Positions 1 to 9,153 of a stretch of 64,000 nt of DNA are shown here, one piece after another. The stretch's first letter is position 1; every line of letters starts with the position of its first letter. A model generated the notes under the pieces. It made no database searches. It saw nothing but the letters and a program-made list of their open reading frames with translations, and was not told where the DNA came from. This DNA is from GAS188 sp035949255 (lineage in GTDB: Bacteria > Pseudomonadota > Alphaproteobacteria > Rhizobiales > Beijerinckiaceae): assembly GCA_035949255.1 (NCBI GenBank), contig DASZIL010000041.1, positions 1-64,000 of the forward strand, given 5' to 3'. A program made the translations under genes and the position numbers.

Positions 1-1140
1 ATCCGCCGGCTGCGCGAGCGCGGCGCCGCGGCGCGCGTCGTGATGACCGCCGCCGCCAAGGAATTCGTCACCCCGCTCTCGGCGGCCGCGCTCAGCGGCG
101 ACAAGGTCTACGACGATCTGTTCTCGCTGACCGACGAGGCCGAGATGGGCCATATCGAATTGTCGCGCGACGCCGATCTCCTGGTGGTCGCGCCGGCGAC
201 CGCCGATATTCTGGCGAAGATGGCGAGCGGAGCGGCGAATGATCTCGCCTCGACCGCGCTGCTCGCGACCGACAAGCCGATCCTCGCGGCGCCCGCGATG
301 AATGTTCGCATGTGGCTCAACGCCGCGACGCAACGCAATCTTTCGCGCCTCAAGGCGGATGGCGTCAGCTTCGTCGGGCCGGGCGAAGGCGAGATGGCTT
401 GCGGTGAGTTCGGGCCGGGCCGCATGGCGGAGCCCGCCGAGATCGCGGACGCGATCGAGGCGATGTCGGGCGGCTCGAACGCGCATAAGCCGCTCGCCGG
501 GCGGCGCGTCGTTGTCACTTCGGGGCCTACCCTCGAGCCCATCGATCCGGTGCGCTTTCTTTCGAACCGCTCCTCCGGCAAGCAGGGTCACGCCATCGCG
601 GCGGCGGCCGCCGCGGCGGGCGCCGAGGTGGTGCTGGTGTCGGGTCCCGTGTCGATCGAAGACCCCGCGGGCGTGCGCACCGTCCATGTCGAGACGGCTG
701 TCGAGATGCTCGCGGCCGTCAAGGCCGCGCTGCCTTCCGACATCGCGGTCTTCTGCGCCGCCGTCGCGGATTGGCGCGTCGAGCCCGCCTGGCAAAAGAT
801 CAAGAAAGGGGCATCCGGCGCACCTTCGCTCGCCTTGATCGAGAATCCCGACATATTGGCGACGATCGGCCACCATTCGCGTCGCCCGCGCCTCGTCATC
901 GGCTTCGCGGCCGAGACCGAGAAAATGCTCGAGCATGCGCGCGCCAAGCTCGCGCGCAAAGGTTGCGACATGATCGTCGCCAATGATGTCGGCGGCGAAG
1001 CTGGCGTCATGGGAGGCGAACGCAACACGGTGCATCTCGTGACGCGCGACGGTGTCGAGGATTGGCCGATGCTCGACAAGGCCGAGGTGGCGCGTCGGCT
1101 CGTCGCGCGGATGGCGTCGCTCATCGACGCTCCGACATGA
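1..1140 (+). CDS. coaBC: Bifunctional phosphopantothenoylcysteine decarboxylase / phosphopantothenate-cysteine ligase, 5' truncated by the window
   Basis: Two consecutive cytosolic steps of coenzyme A synthesis: ligation of cysteine to 4'-phosphopantothenate (CoaB) and decarboxylation of the product (CoaC). The frame is open from base 1, so the N-terminus with the flavin-binding start lies outside the window; 379 residues remain of about 400. The CoaC part shows the PAMNVRMW motif and the substrate-clamp region with the catalytic Cys in MACGEFGPGRMAEP. The CoaB part starts near residue 165 with RRVVVTSGPTLEPIDPVRFLSNRSSGK, split here only by ordinary text: the SGPT...DPVR and SNRSSG elements are both present. 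Its TGA overlaps the ATG of dut by four bases (ATGA), so the two are probably co-translated. Confidence 0.96.
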   Translation: MRRLRERGAAARVVMTAAAKEFVTPLSAAALSGDKVYDDLFSLTDEAEMGHIELSRDADLLVVAPATADILAKMASGAANDLASTALLATDKPILAAPAMNVRMWLNAATQRNLSRLKADGVSFVGPGEGEMACGEFGPGRMAEPAEIADAIEAMSGGSNAHKPLAGRRVVVTSGPTLEPIDPVRFLSNRSSGKQGHAIAAAAAAAGAEVVLVSGPVSIEDPAGVRTVHVETAVEMLAAVKAALPSDIAVFCAAVADWRVEPAWQKIKKGASGAPSLALIENPDILATIGHHSRRPRLVIGFAAETEKMLEHARAKLARKGCDMIVANDVGGEAGVMGGERNTVHLVTRDGVEDWPMLDKAEVARRLVARMASLIDAPT

Positions 1141-1613
1141 GCCGCGCTGCCGGGAGCCAGGCGGTGCTTCCTCTCGAAATCCTGCGTCTGCCGCATGCGC
1201 GGGACCTGCCCCTGCCGCGCTACGAGACTGAAGGCGCGGCAGGGCTCGATCTTCTCGCGGCGGTCGATGCGGCAAAGCCTTTGAGGCTGGAGCCCGGGGC
1301 TCGCGCGCTCGTGCCTTGCGGTATCGTCATCGAGCTTCCGGAAGGCCATGAGGGCCAGGTGCGGCCACGTTCCGGACTTGCGCTCAAGCATGGCGTCACC
1401 GTGCTCAACGCGCCGGGCACCATCGATGAGGATTATCGTGGTGAAGTCTCGGTGCTGCTCGTCAATCTCGGCGAGCTGAGCTTCGAGATCGCGCGCGGCC
1501 TGCGCATCGCCCAGCTCGTGGTCGCGCCGGTCACGCGTGTTGCGCCGCGCGAGGCGGGCGCGCTGACGCAAACCGGGCGCGGAGCGCGCGGTTACGGCTC
1601 CACCGGAAGCTGA
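1137..1613 (+). CDS. dut: dUTP diphosphatase (dUTPase)
   Basis: Hydrolyses dUTP to dUMP and pyrophosphate, keeping uracil out of DNA and feeding dTMP synthesis; works as a homotrimer. The 158-residue product has the expected family motifs in order: GLDL near residue 38, RSGLALKHG, GTIDEDYRGEV, RIAQLVV, and the C-terminal glycine-rich GARGYGSTG that closes over the active site. The start is the ATG inside the ATGA overlap with coaBC; a longer frame reading upstream into coaBC has no family support. The coaBC-dut order is common in proteobacteria. Confidence 0.96.
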   Translation: MSRAAGSQAVLPLEILRLPHARDLPLPRYETEGAAGLDLLAAVDAAKPLRLEPGARALVPCGIVIELPEGHEGQVRPRSGLALKHGVTVLNAPGTIDEDYRGEVSVLLVNLGELSFEIARGLRIAQLVVAPVTRVAPREAGALTQTGRGARGYGSTGS

Positions 1614-1617
1614 AAGA

Positions 1618-2055
1618 TTATTCGGCGGCTTCGCTCTTCGCGGCCGGCGCGCCCTTTTTTGATTCCTGCGCCGCGCGAGCGGCCTTCGCCTCGACAGTCT
1701 CGGAGCGCTCGACGATACGGGCCGACTTGCCGCGCCGATCACGCAGGTAATAGAGCTTGGCGCGCCGCACCTTGCCGCGCCTGATCACCTTCACGGATTC
1801 GATCATCGGCGAATACACCGGAAAGACGCGCTCGACTCCCTCGCCATAGGAGATCTTGCGCACCGTGAAATTCTCGTTGATGCCGGAGCCCGAGCGGGCG
1901 ATGCAAACGCCCTCATAAGCTTGCACGCGGCTGCGCTCACCCTCCACCACCTTCACATTCACCTGGAGCGTGTCGCCCGGCTGGAAATCGGGGATTTGGC
2001 GCGCGGCCGTGAGCTTGGCGATCTCGTCGCGCTCAAGCGTCTCGATGATGTTCAT
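1618..2055 (-). CDS. rplS: 50S ribosomal protein L19
   Basis: Structural protein of the large ribosomal subunit at the 30S-50S interface. The 145-residue product starts MNIIETLERDEIAKL and contains the diagnostic FQPGDTLQVNVKV, EGVCIARSGSGINENFTVRK core and GKVRRAKLYYLRDR, followed by an alanine/lysine-rich tail of about 30 residues, as often seen in alphaproteobacteria. The ATG at 2055 is chosen because the long upstream extension of this frame has no ribosomal-protein similarity. It converges with dut four bases away. The usual partner trmD is not adjacent; a promoter is visible just upstream. Confidence 0.97.
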   Translation of the reverse strand: MNIIETLERDEIAKLTAARQIPDFQPGDTLQVNVKVVEGERSRVQAYEGVCIARSGSGINENFTVRKISYGEGVERVFPVYSPMIESVKVIRRGKVRRAKLYYLRDRRGKSARIVERSETVEAKAARAAQESKKGAPAAKSEAAE

Positions 2056-2114
2056 GGCGAAGGGTCCTTTACCGATGGGTCGCGCTTGCGGTGACCCGGC
2101 TTTTCGGCGTGCTG

Positions 2115-2143
2115 TTATAATTTGAGCGGGCTCGATACACCAA
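2115..2143 (-). promoter_or_regulatory. Candidate sigma-70 type promoter for rplS
   Basis: Read on the minus strand: TTGGTG, a 17-base spacer, then TTATAA. This puts transcription start about 50 bases before the rplS ATG. The short leader contains a GGGTC...GACCC inverted repeat just ahead of the ribosome-binding region. Spacing and hexamers fit; transcription itself is inferred. Confidence 0.5.
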
Positions 2144-2333
2144 CGGCAAAGCGCTGTCGATAGCGGGGAAGATTGGAAAGGCGCGGGGAATATTCCCCTT
2201 TTACTTGACCGACTTCCCCATTTCGACCGGCGTCGATCGCGCCCAGGTAATCCCTTGCACGGCGGAGCTTTTCGGCGCAAGACACGGCGATATGCGAGGC
2301 TGGCCTTTGCGAAATGGACGAGAAAGACCGGGC

Positions 2334-4535
2334 ATGCGGCATCTCTTGACCATTGGGGCCGCGCTCCTTGTGCTCGCCCTCGGCTCCCCCGCTTTTTCGC
2401 AGGCGAATAACGCATCGCCGGCGATTTCCGCGCCCGCGACCGCCGATCCGCCGCCGAAGGTGCGCGAGCTTCTCGACCTGATGGGCGATCCGCAGGTTCG
2501 CGCCTGGCTCGACCAGCGCAAGGTCCCCTCGGAGGGGAAGGCTCAGGCTGCATCCCGTGATGCCGGCCCGCCTTCCACCCATACGGTCGAGCTCGACGCG
2601 CTCGTGGGCCGATTGGGGCGGATCCGCTCCCATGTGGCCTCTCTCGTCGCCGCCTTGCCGCATGTCGGCGAAGACTTCCACAACGCCGGAAAAATGCTCG
2701 CGAGCGAGCTCCAAGGCCGGGAGCTTTGGCGCATGCTGCGCTTGTTCGTGCTGTTCATTGGCCTCGGCTATGGCTTCGAATGGCTGTTTCGGCGCGCGAC
2801 CGCCCGTTTCCACGGGCGCTTCGAGCAGGTGAAGTTCGACACCGTGGGAGAGAGGCTCGGCGTCGTCCACTCGCGCTTCGCTTTCGCCGTCGGCCTCGTG
2901 TTGAGCTTCGCGGCGGGCAGCGTCGGAGCCTTTCTGGCTTTCGACTGGCCCCAACTGATCAAGGAGCTCTTGCTCGGCTACCTCCTCGTCTTCCTGGCCA
3001 TCAGGCTTGCCTTGGCGGTCGGCCGCTTCCTCCTGGCGCCGCGCCGCCGGGATGTGGCGCGTTTCCGCATCGTGCCGATGACGACGTCGGCGGCGCGCTT
3101 CTGGTATTGGCGCCTCGCGGTGATCGTCGGTTGGGTGGCCTTCGGCCGTGTCCTCGTCGATGACGCGATGCTATTCGGCATCTCGCTCGAGGCGCGCGAG
3201 CTCCTCGCCTATGGGCTCGGCCTCGTCTTGCTCGCGATCGCGGTCGACGCCGCGTGGCGGGCGCCGCCTTCGACGATCGACGCCGCCGCGGAGAGCCTTG
3301 AAGCGCGACATCGCCGGCACGCCCGGGCGGCCGGGCTCAGCCTCTACTTCGTCGTGCTCTGGCTCTTGTGGGTCGTCGGCGCGATGACGCTCTTTTGGGT
3401 GCTCGCCCTCATCGTCGCCTTGCCGGCGGCGATCCGCGTCGTCGAGCGCTCGGTCAACCACATCCTGCGCCCGCCCGGCCATGAGGAGGCGCAGGGCGGC
3501 CCCGTCAGCGTCGCGGCTGTTTGCCTTCAGCGAGGCTTGCGCACCCTCCTCATTGTGGGCGCGATCTTCTGGCTCGCCTATGTGTGGCACGTCGATGTCG
3601 GCGATATCGCTAGCAGCGATACGCTCGTCACGCACATCCTGCGCGGGCTCGTCACGGCCACGATCGTGGTCCTCGTCGCCGATTTCCTGTGGAACGTCAT
3701 CAAGGCGGTGATCGATACGCGGGTGACCGAAGTGGGTAGCGCGGGCGAATTGACGCTCGAGGAGGATCGCCGGCGCGCGCGCTTGCGCACCTTGTTGCCG
3801 ATTCTCCGCAACATGCTTTTCGTGGTGATCGTCGTCATCGCGGTGCTCATGGGCTTGTCCTCGCTCGGCGTCCAGATCGCGCCCTTGATCGCGAGCGCCG
3901 GCGTCGTCGGCGTCGCGATCGGCTTTGGCGCGCAGACGCTCGTCAAGGACGTGATCAGCGGCATCTTCTATTTGCTCGATGATGCCTTCCGCGTGGGTGA
4001 ATACATCCAGAGCGGCAATTATCGGGGCGTGGTGGAATCCTTCAGCCTGCGTTCGGTGAAGCTTCGCCATCAGAACGGCCCGCTTTACACCGTTCCCTTC
4101 GGCGTGCTCGGCGCCATCCAGAACATGAGCCGCGATTGGGCGATCGAGAAGCTCACGATCGGCGTCACTTACGACACCGACATCGACAAGGCCCGCAAGA
4201 TCATCAAGAAGGTCGGCCAGGAGCTCGCCCAGGATCCGGAACTCGCCCCCGGGATCCTCGAGCCCCTGAAGATGCAAGGCGTGCAGGCCTTCGGCGATTT
4301 CGCCATTCAGCTTCGCATGAAGATGATGACCCGGCCTGGGGATGTGCAGTTCGCGGCGCGGCGCCGCGCGCTCGCGATGATCAAGAAGGCCTTCGACGCG
4401 AACGGCATCAGCTTCGCCTATCCGACCGTGCAGGTCGCCGGAGGCGCCGCCGCGACGAACGGAGGCAATGACGCGGTCGGCATCGCCGTCGCCCAAAAAG
4501 GCCTCGAGCTCGTCAAGCCAGCGGCCGGCGGGTGA
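2334..4535 (+). CDS. Large MscS-family mechanosensitive ion channel
   Basis: Inner-membrane channel that opens under membrane tension to release solutes on hypo-osmotic shock. The start at 2334 gives 733 residues and places a clean signal peptide (MRHLLTIGAALLVLALGSPAFSQ) at the N-terminus; an upstream start 43 codons earlier would bury it. After a periplasmic segment come many hydrophobic helices, then the MscS core at about residues 500-560 (pore helix with IASAGVVGVAIGFGAQTLVKD, then GIFYLLDDAFRVGEYI) and the cytoplasmic beta/alpha domain (VPFGVLGAIQNMSRDW, YDTDIDKA). Length and layout resemble E. coli YbiO rather than the 286-residue MscS. Stands alone; P450 converges from the other side. 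Confidence 0.9.
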   Translation: MRHLLTIGAALLVLALGSPAFSQANNASPAISAPATADPPPKVRELLDLMGDPQVRAWLDQRKVPSEGKAQAASRDAGPPSTHTVELDALVGRLGRIRSHVASLVAALPHVGEDFHNAGKMLASELQGRELWRMLRLFVLFIGLGYGFEWLFRRATARFHGRFEQVKFDTVGERLGVVHSRFAFAVGLVLSFAAGSVGAFLAFDWPQLIKELLLGYLLVFLAIRLALAVGRFLLAPRRRDVARFRIVPMTTSAARFWYWRLAVIVGWVAFGRVLVDDAMLFGISLEARELLAYGLGLVLLAIAVDAAWRAPPSTIDAAAESLEARHRRHARAAGLSLYFVVLWLLWVVGAMTLFWVLALIVALPAAIRVVERSVNHILRPPGHEEAQGGPVSVAAVCLQRGLRTLLIVGAIFWLAYVWHVDVGDIASSDTLVTHILRGLVTATIVVLVADFLWNVIKAVIDTRVTEVGSAGELTLEEDRRRARLRTLLPILRNMLFVVIVVIAVLMGLSSLGVQIAPLIASAGVVGVAIGFGAQTLVKDVISGIFYLLDDAFRVGEYIQSGNYRGVVESFSLRSVKLRHQNGPLYTVPFGVLGAIQNMSRDWAIEKLTIGVTYDTDIDKARKIIKKVGQELAQDPELAPGILEPLKMQGVQAFGDFAIQLRMKMMTRPGDVQFAARRRALAMIKKAFDANGISFAYPTVQVAGGAAATNGGNDAVGIAVAQKGLELVKPAAGG

Positions 4536-4589
4536 CTTTTCTTTTCGGCGCAGGCCGTCGCGACGAGAAGCTTGCGGAATAATCGAAGA

Positions 4590-6011
4590 TCAGCGCCGGC
4601 TCAGGATCATCGGCAGGCCGCCTTGCGGCCGCAAGGTCACGCGCTGCACCGGGCGAACCTCATGGCCAGGCGCAAGATCGAGTCGGAAATGCCGCGTGAT
4701 CGCCGCGAGAAGAATGATTGCCTCCTGCAAGGCGAAGCCGGCGCCGATGCAGATGCGCGGGCCCGCACCGAAGGGCAGATAGGCGAAACGATCGATGCGC
4801 TGGCGCACGTCGGGAAGAAAGCGCGAAGGATCGAAGCGCTCGGGCTCATCCCAGAGACGATGATGGCGATGCAGAACCCAGGGCGAGATCACGACCCGCG
4901 TCCTCGAGTCGACCTTATGGCCCGCGATCTCATCCTCGCCGATGGGCTGGCGGGTGATCGAGGCCGCCGGCGGATAAAGACGCAGCGCCTCCTCGATCAC
5001 CGCCTTGGTGACGACGAGCCGATCGAGCGGGAACGACGCAAGATCAACATCTTTTTGCATCGCATCGATCTCGCGCTCGAGCCGCTCCCGCCACTCGGGC
5101 GCGAAGGCGAGGAGAAAAAGGCTCCAACTCAGCGTGTTGGCGGTGGTCTCATGCCCCGCCGCGATGAAGGTCGCGATGTTCGCCTTCACCTCATCGGGCG
5201 CGAGACCGTTCTCCACCGTCTCGGCCTCGAGCAGGAGCGTGAGTAGATCGCGCGGCGCTCCCTCGCCGCGCGCCAGGAGCTCGCGGCGCCGCGCGATGAT
5301 CGTCTCGACCGCTCGATTGAAGATCGCGAGCGACGCCTTGCCGCCGCCGCGCCCGAAGCGCGGCAAGAAGGCCGGCAAGTCGAGCGCATCGAAAGGATGC
5401 ACCCGGCCGAGCGTGTCGAGATAGCGCGTGATCGCTTGCGCCAGGATCGCGGGCTCGCTCGCGAGCCCATCCGAGAAGATCGTGCGCTCGAGCACTTCTA
5501 GCGTCACATGCGTCATGTCGCGCGCCGCATCGATCGGGCTTGCATCGGGAAGCGTGCGCCAACGCTCGACGAGGCTCGCGGCGACGCTCGCCATCGCCGG
5601 TTGGAAGCTCTCGATCAGACGGGGCGTGAAGGCGGGCGCAAGCGCGCGCCTTTGCGAGCGCCAGCTCTCGCCTTCGGCCGTGAGGAGGCCATTGCCGAGG
5701 CCGGGGCGCAGCACACGCGTCTGCAGCACGCCCTTGCGGTAGTTCCTGGCGTTGTCGACGAGCACATGCTTGATCGCGGCCGGGTCGCTCACGACGCACA
5801 TCGGTCCGATGATCGTGCGACGCAGCACGATCGGCTCCTCGAAATGCCGGCGCGTCCAGATGGTGATCGGATTGGTGCGCAAGGCCTTGAGCAAGCCGAG
5901 CCCGCCCAAGGGCTTTTCGCGCGGTCGCGGCGCCGGCGGCGCGTGGCGTGCCGCGGGAATGGCCTGAACGCTCGGTTCGGGCTCGACATCGAGCTTCGTC
6001 AATGAAGTCAC
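4590..6011 (-). CDS. Cytochrome P450
   Basis: Haem-thiolate monooxygenase, soluble (no N-terminal anchor), 473 residues with a GTG start. Visible hallmarks: C-helix WRSQR at 117-121, I-helix AGHETT at 285-290 (oxygen activation), K-helix ExxR at 341-344, and the haem-binding FGAGPRICIG with the ligand Cys at 421. Size and motifs resemble the bacterial fatty-acid-type P450s, but the substrate cannot be told from sequence. No ferredoxin or reductase gene is adjacent, so electrons must come from partners encoded elsewhere. Divergent from the ygfZ-like gene across about 250 bases. Confidence 0.93.
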   Translation of the reverse strand: MTSLTKLDVEPEPSVQAIPAARHAPPAPRPREKPLGGLGLLKALRTNPITIWTRRHFEEPIVLRRTIIGPMCVVSDPAAIKHVLVDNARNYRKGVLQTRVLRPGLGNGLLTAEGESWRSQRRALAPAFTPRLIESFQPAMASVAASLVERWRTLPDASPIDAARDMTHVTLEVLERTIFSDGLASEPAILAQAITRYLDTLGRVHPFDALDLPAFLPRFGRGGGKASLAIFNRAVETIIARRRELLARGEGAPRDLLTLLLEAETVENGLAPDEVKANIATFIAAGHETTANTLSWSLFLLAFAPEWRERLEREIDAMQKDVDLASFPLDRLVVTKAVIEEALRLYPPAASITRQPIGEDEIAGHKVDSRTRVVISPWVLHRHHRLWDEPERFDPSRFLPDVRQRIDRFAYLPFGAGPRICIGAGFALQEAIILLAAITRHFRLDLAPGHEVRPVQRVTLRPQGGLPMILSRR

Positions 6012-6265
6012 CCGCTCACAATCCGATCACAGAAAGGTTTCCACTGCTCCGCGAAAAACGCTGCAAGTTCAAGACGCGTTGCCGTCACTTGGGCGTGACT
6101 TGCCGTTCTCTCACGATTCCCGGTCGCGAGCCCGGCCGTGATGCCGCCGCGGCGCAAGACCTACAAGACCTATATGTGCAGCATGGCGGACAGAAGGCCG
6201 CGCTTCGCTCCTTGAGCGCGGCGCGTGATCGTCTTAATCGAGAACGCCTCAACAAGGGATGGATC

Positions 6266-7144
6266 ATGCCTGTCGCGCATTTGCCGGATCGCGCCGTGAT
6301 CTCGATCAAGGGGGAGGATGCGGTGAGCTTTCTCGCCGGCCTCCTCACTTGCGCGGTCGATGCAAGCCCGACGCCGCGTTATGGCGCGCTGCTCACGCCG
6401 CAAGGCAAGATCATCGCGGATTTCTTCCTTTACCGGCACCAAGCACCGGATGCTCGTGGGGACGGCCAGGGCGGCTTCCTCCTCGATGTGGCGAAGCTCG
6501 TGGCGGAAAATTTGCTGAAGCGGCTTTCACTCTACAAGCTGCGCGCCAAGCTGGCGCTCGCCGATGTTTCGGGCGAGCTCGGCGTCCTCGCCGCCTGGGA
6601 GGCTCCGGCGCCGGCCGCTCCCTTCGCCTTTCCTGATCCCCGCTTCGCGCCGATGGGGTGGCGTATCATCGCGCCCGCCGCCAAGCTTTCAGAGCTCGCG
6701 AACGCGACGTTCGCCGATTACGACGCGCATCGCATCGGGCTTGCCATGCCGCAAGGCGGACGCGACTTTGCCTTTGGGGACGCTTTTCCGCATGAAGCCT
6801 CGATGGATCAGCTCGGCGGCGTCGATTTCGACAAGGGCTGTTATGTCGGCCAGGAGGTGGTGTCGCGCACGCAGCACCGAGGCTCGGCGCGCAGCCGCGT
6901 CGCGGCGTTGCGCTTCAGCGGCGACGTGCCGCCCGAAGGGGCCGAGGTCCTGGCCGGCGAGAAGACGATCGGCCGGGTCGGCTCGGTCGATGCCGCGAAA
7001 GGTCGCGCCATCGCAATTTTGCGCCTTGACCGTCTTGCCGACGCGCTCGCGGCAAAGCTTCCTTTGCGGGCGGGCGAGGCGGATTTGCACGCCGAGAAAC
7101 CGGCTTGGGCGCACTATGCCTTTCCAACCACGGGTGAAGCCTGA
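6266..7144 (+). CDS. ygfZ: YgfZ/GcvT-like folate-binding protein (Fe-S cluster assembly factor)
   Basis: Tetrahydrofolate-dependent protein that supports maturation or repair of certain iron-sulphur enzymes (known for E. coli YgfZ and mitochondrial IBA57). The 292-residue frame carries the family signature KGCYVGQEVVSR at about residues 192-203. The ATG at 6266 was chosen because MPVAHLPDRAVISIKGEDAVSFL matches the family N-terminus, while the upstream part of the open frame is not conserved-looking. Its stop overlaps the start of tag by one base, suggesting one transcript. Confidence 0.9.
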   Translation: MPVAHLPDRAVISIKGEDAVSFLAGLLTCAVDASPTPRYGALLTPQGKIIADFFLYRHQAPDARGDGQGGFLLDVAKLVAENLLKRLSLYKLRAKLALADVSGELGVLAAWEAPAPAAPFAFPDPRFAPMGWRIIAPAAKLSELANATFADYDAHRIGLAMPQGGRDFAFGDAFPHEASMDQLGGVDFDKGCYVGQEVVSRTQHRGSARSRVAALRFSGDVPPEGAEVLAGEKTIGRVGSVDAAKGRAIAILRLDRLADALAAKLPLRAGEADLHAEKPAWAHYAFPTTGEA

Positions 7145-7776
7145 TGAACACGATCGCGCATGATGACGGACGCAAGCGCTGCTCCTGGCCGGGCACGGAC
7201 CCGCTCTACATCGCTTATCATGACACGGATTGGGGCGTGCCCGAGCGCGACAGCCGCGCGCTCTTCGAGAAGCTTTTGCTCGACGGCTTTCAGGCCGGGC
7301 TCTCCTGGATCACCATCCTGCGCAAGCGTGAGAATTTCCGCCGCGCCTTCGATGGCTTCGAGCCGCAACGCGTGGCGCGCTACGGCGAGAGGAAGGTGGC
7401 GGCGCTCATGCAAGACGCCGGCATCGTGCGCAACCGCGCCAAGATCGAAGGCGCCATTCTCTCGGCCCGCGCCTATCTCGAGCTTGCAGAGGTGCAGGAC
7501 TTCTCGGAATTCGTCTGGGACTTCGTCGATGGCCAGCCGGTGCAGAATGCCTGGCGGGAGCGCGGCCAAGTCCCTGTCGAGACCGAGGCCTCGCGCCGCC
7601 TCTCGAAAGCGCTTGCGGCGAAGGGTTTCAAATTCTGCGGGCCGACCATCGTCTACGCCTTCATGCAGGCGGTCGGCATGGTCAACGACCATTTGGTCGA
7701 TTGCTCTCGCCACGCCGAATGCGCGGCTTTGGCGGCCTCGATGTCGCCAAGGGGCAAGCGCCGGAAGCGCAAATGA
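7144..7776 (+). CDS. tag: DNA-3-methyladenine glycosylase I
   Basis: Base-excision repair enzyme that removes 3-methyladenine from alkylated DNA. The 210-residue product shows the family N-terminus RCSWPGTDPLYIAYHDTDWGVP, the helical core with FQAGLSWITILRKRENFR, and the zinc-binding His/Cys residues (Cys near residue 14, His in YHD, and MVNDHLVDC near the C-terminus). ATG overlaps the ygfZ stop (TGATG). A short basic tail (RGKRRKRK) follows the domain. Confidence 0.95.
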   Translation: MNTIAHDDGRKRCSWPGTDPLYIAYHDTDWGVPERDSRALFEKLLLDGFQAGLSWITILRKRENFRRAFDGFEPQRVARYGERKVAALMQDAGIVRNRAKIEGAILSARAYLELAEVQDFSEFVWDFVDGQPVQNAWRERGQVPVETEASRRLSKALAAKGFKFCGPTIVYAFMQAVGMVNDHLVDCSRHAECAALAASMSPRGKRRKRK

Positions 7777-7862
7777 GCATCTCTCGCCCGACCGCGCATT
7801 CTTGTCCGCGCGCCTTGGCGCGCCTCGCTTTGCGCGATCGCGCATTCTCGGTTTGATTTGCC

Positions 7863-8516
7863 GTGCAGAAGCCCGCGCCCGCTCCCGTCGTCCCCTCGGT
7901 CCGCGCCTGGCAGCGCATGTTGTCGGGGCGCAGGCTCGACCTTCTCGATCCCTCCCCGCTCGACATCGAGATCGAGGATATCGCGCATGGGCTTGCGCGC
8001 ACGGCACGCTGGAACGGCCAGACGCGGGGCCGGCATATTTTCTCGGTGGCGCAGCACACGCTTCTCGTGGAGACGCTGCTCCTCCTCCATGAGCCTGACG
8101 CCTCCGCGCAATTGCGGCTCGTGGCGCTGCTTCATGACGCGGCCGAATATGTAATCGGCGACTTGATCTCGCCGTTCAAGGCGATGCTCTCGCAGGATTA
8201 CCGGGAAGCGGAGCGGCGTATCATGGCGGCGGTGCATCTGCGCTTCGGCCTGCCGGCCGTGCTGCCGCCGCGCGTGGCGAGGGCGATCAAGCGCGCCGAC
8301 GCCACGGCCGCCTTCCTCGAGGCCGTCAATCTCGCCGGCTTTTCGCTGGCCGAGGCCAAGCGCTATTTCCCACGCCCCGAGATGCCGACGCCGGTCGACG
8401 GCGAGCTGCTCGATCCCTGGTCGGCCGCCAAGGCGACGCGACGCTTCCTCCTGCGATTTTCGCAGATTACCCGAGGAGAGCCCGAATTCGCCAGGTTGGG
8501 GCAAAGACCGCGCTGA
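7863..8516 (+). CDS. HD-domain phosphohydrolase, YfbR-like
   Basis: Metal-dependent phosphohydrolase of the HD superfamily; the closest described relatives (YfbR) are 5'-deoxynucleotidases, but the substrate here is not proven. 217 residues from a GTG start. The metal-binding set is visible: His in HIFSVAQH, the HD pair in LLHDAAEYVIGD, and an Asp in IKRADATAA. The N-terminal GRRLDLLDPSPLDIEIEDIAHGLARTARWNGQT is typical of the alphaproteobacterial subfamily. It sits 86 bases after tag, probably in the same operon. Confidence 0.85.
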   Translation: MQKPAPAPVVPSVRAWQRMLSGRRLDLLDPSPLDIEIEDIAHGLARTARWNGQTRGRHIFSVAQHTLLVETLLLLHEPDASAQLRLVALLHDAAEYVIGDLISPFKAMLSQDYREAERRIMAAVHLRFGLPAVLPPRVARAIKRADATAAFLEAVNLAGFSLAEAKRYFPRPEMPTPVDGELLDPWSAAKATRRFLLRFSQITRGEPEFARLGQRPR

Positions 8517-8592
8517 TCGATGGGCGCCCTATCCTTGCCATCGAATTGTCGTGCGAATCGGCGATGGAGAGGCGCCAGTGAGAGGCTTTGAA

Positions 8593-9105
8593 ATGTCCAC
8601 CCTGCATGTCTGTCCGCTCTCGCGCCTGCACGCCACCGTCGAGGAGACGAGGGCCTCGCATATCGTGACGCTCATCGGCGAGAACACCCTCGTGGAACGG
8701 CCGATCTGCATCTCGGCCGATCGCCATTTGTTCATCACGGTCTCCGATATTGCCGAGCCCGCCGAGGGCATGATCCTGCCCGCCGACACGCATGTCGAAC
8801 AATTGCTCGCCTTCGTGCGCGGCTGGGATCGCGCGGCACCCATGGTGATTCATTGCTATGCGGGGATCAGCCGCTCGACCGCGGCCGCCTTCATCGCCGC
8901 CTGCGCGCTCGCGCCTCAGCGCGCGGAGGATGTGATCGCGCGGCGCTTGCGCGAAGCCTCCGCGAGCGCCACGCCCAATCCTCGCCTCATATCGGTCGCC
9001 GATCAGCTTTTGTGCCGGGAGGGGCGCATGGTGGCCGCCGTCGCGGCGATCGGGCGCGGCGAGCTCGCGAGCGAAGGCAGGCCCTTCGCGCTGGAGATCG
9101 CTTGA
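8593..9105 (+). CDS. Dual-specificity-like protein tyrosine phosphatase
   Basis: Small cytosolic phosphatase of about 170 residues with the Cys-x5-Arg loop in HCYAGISRST (near residues 85-94). It lacks extra domains. Start choice: ATG 8593 has GAGAGG a few bases upstream; an in-frame GTG at 8578 preceded by GGAGAGG, or GTG 8551, would lengthen it by 5 or 14 residues. The substrate is unknown. It follows the HD phosphohydrolase by 76 bases on the same strand, and converges with the anti-sigma gene. Confidence 0.83.
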   Translation: MSTLHVCPLSRLHATVEETRASHIVTLIGENTLVERPICISADRHLFITVSDIAEPAEGMILPADTHVEQLLAFVRGWDRAAPMVIHCYAGISRSTAAAFIAACALAPQRAEDVIARRLREASASATPNPRLISVADQLLCREGRMVAAVAAIGRGELASEGRPFALEIA

Positions 9106-9153
9106 ACGACACGCTCGGGGACCGCGGACGCGAACGCTGACATCCGGCGTGCC

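Noticed and set aside
3171..4496. 441-residue open frame antisense to the MscS channel gene
   Set aside because: Composition is dominated by His, Asp, Arg and Glu as expected from reading high-GC third positions backwards, there is no domain, and the opposite strand carries a clear family match.
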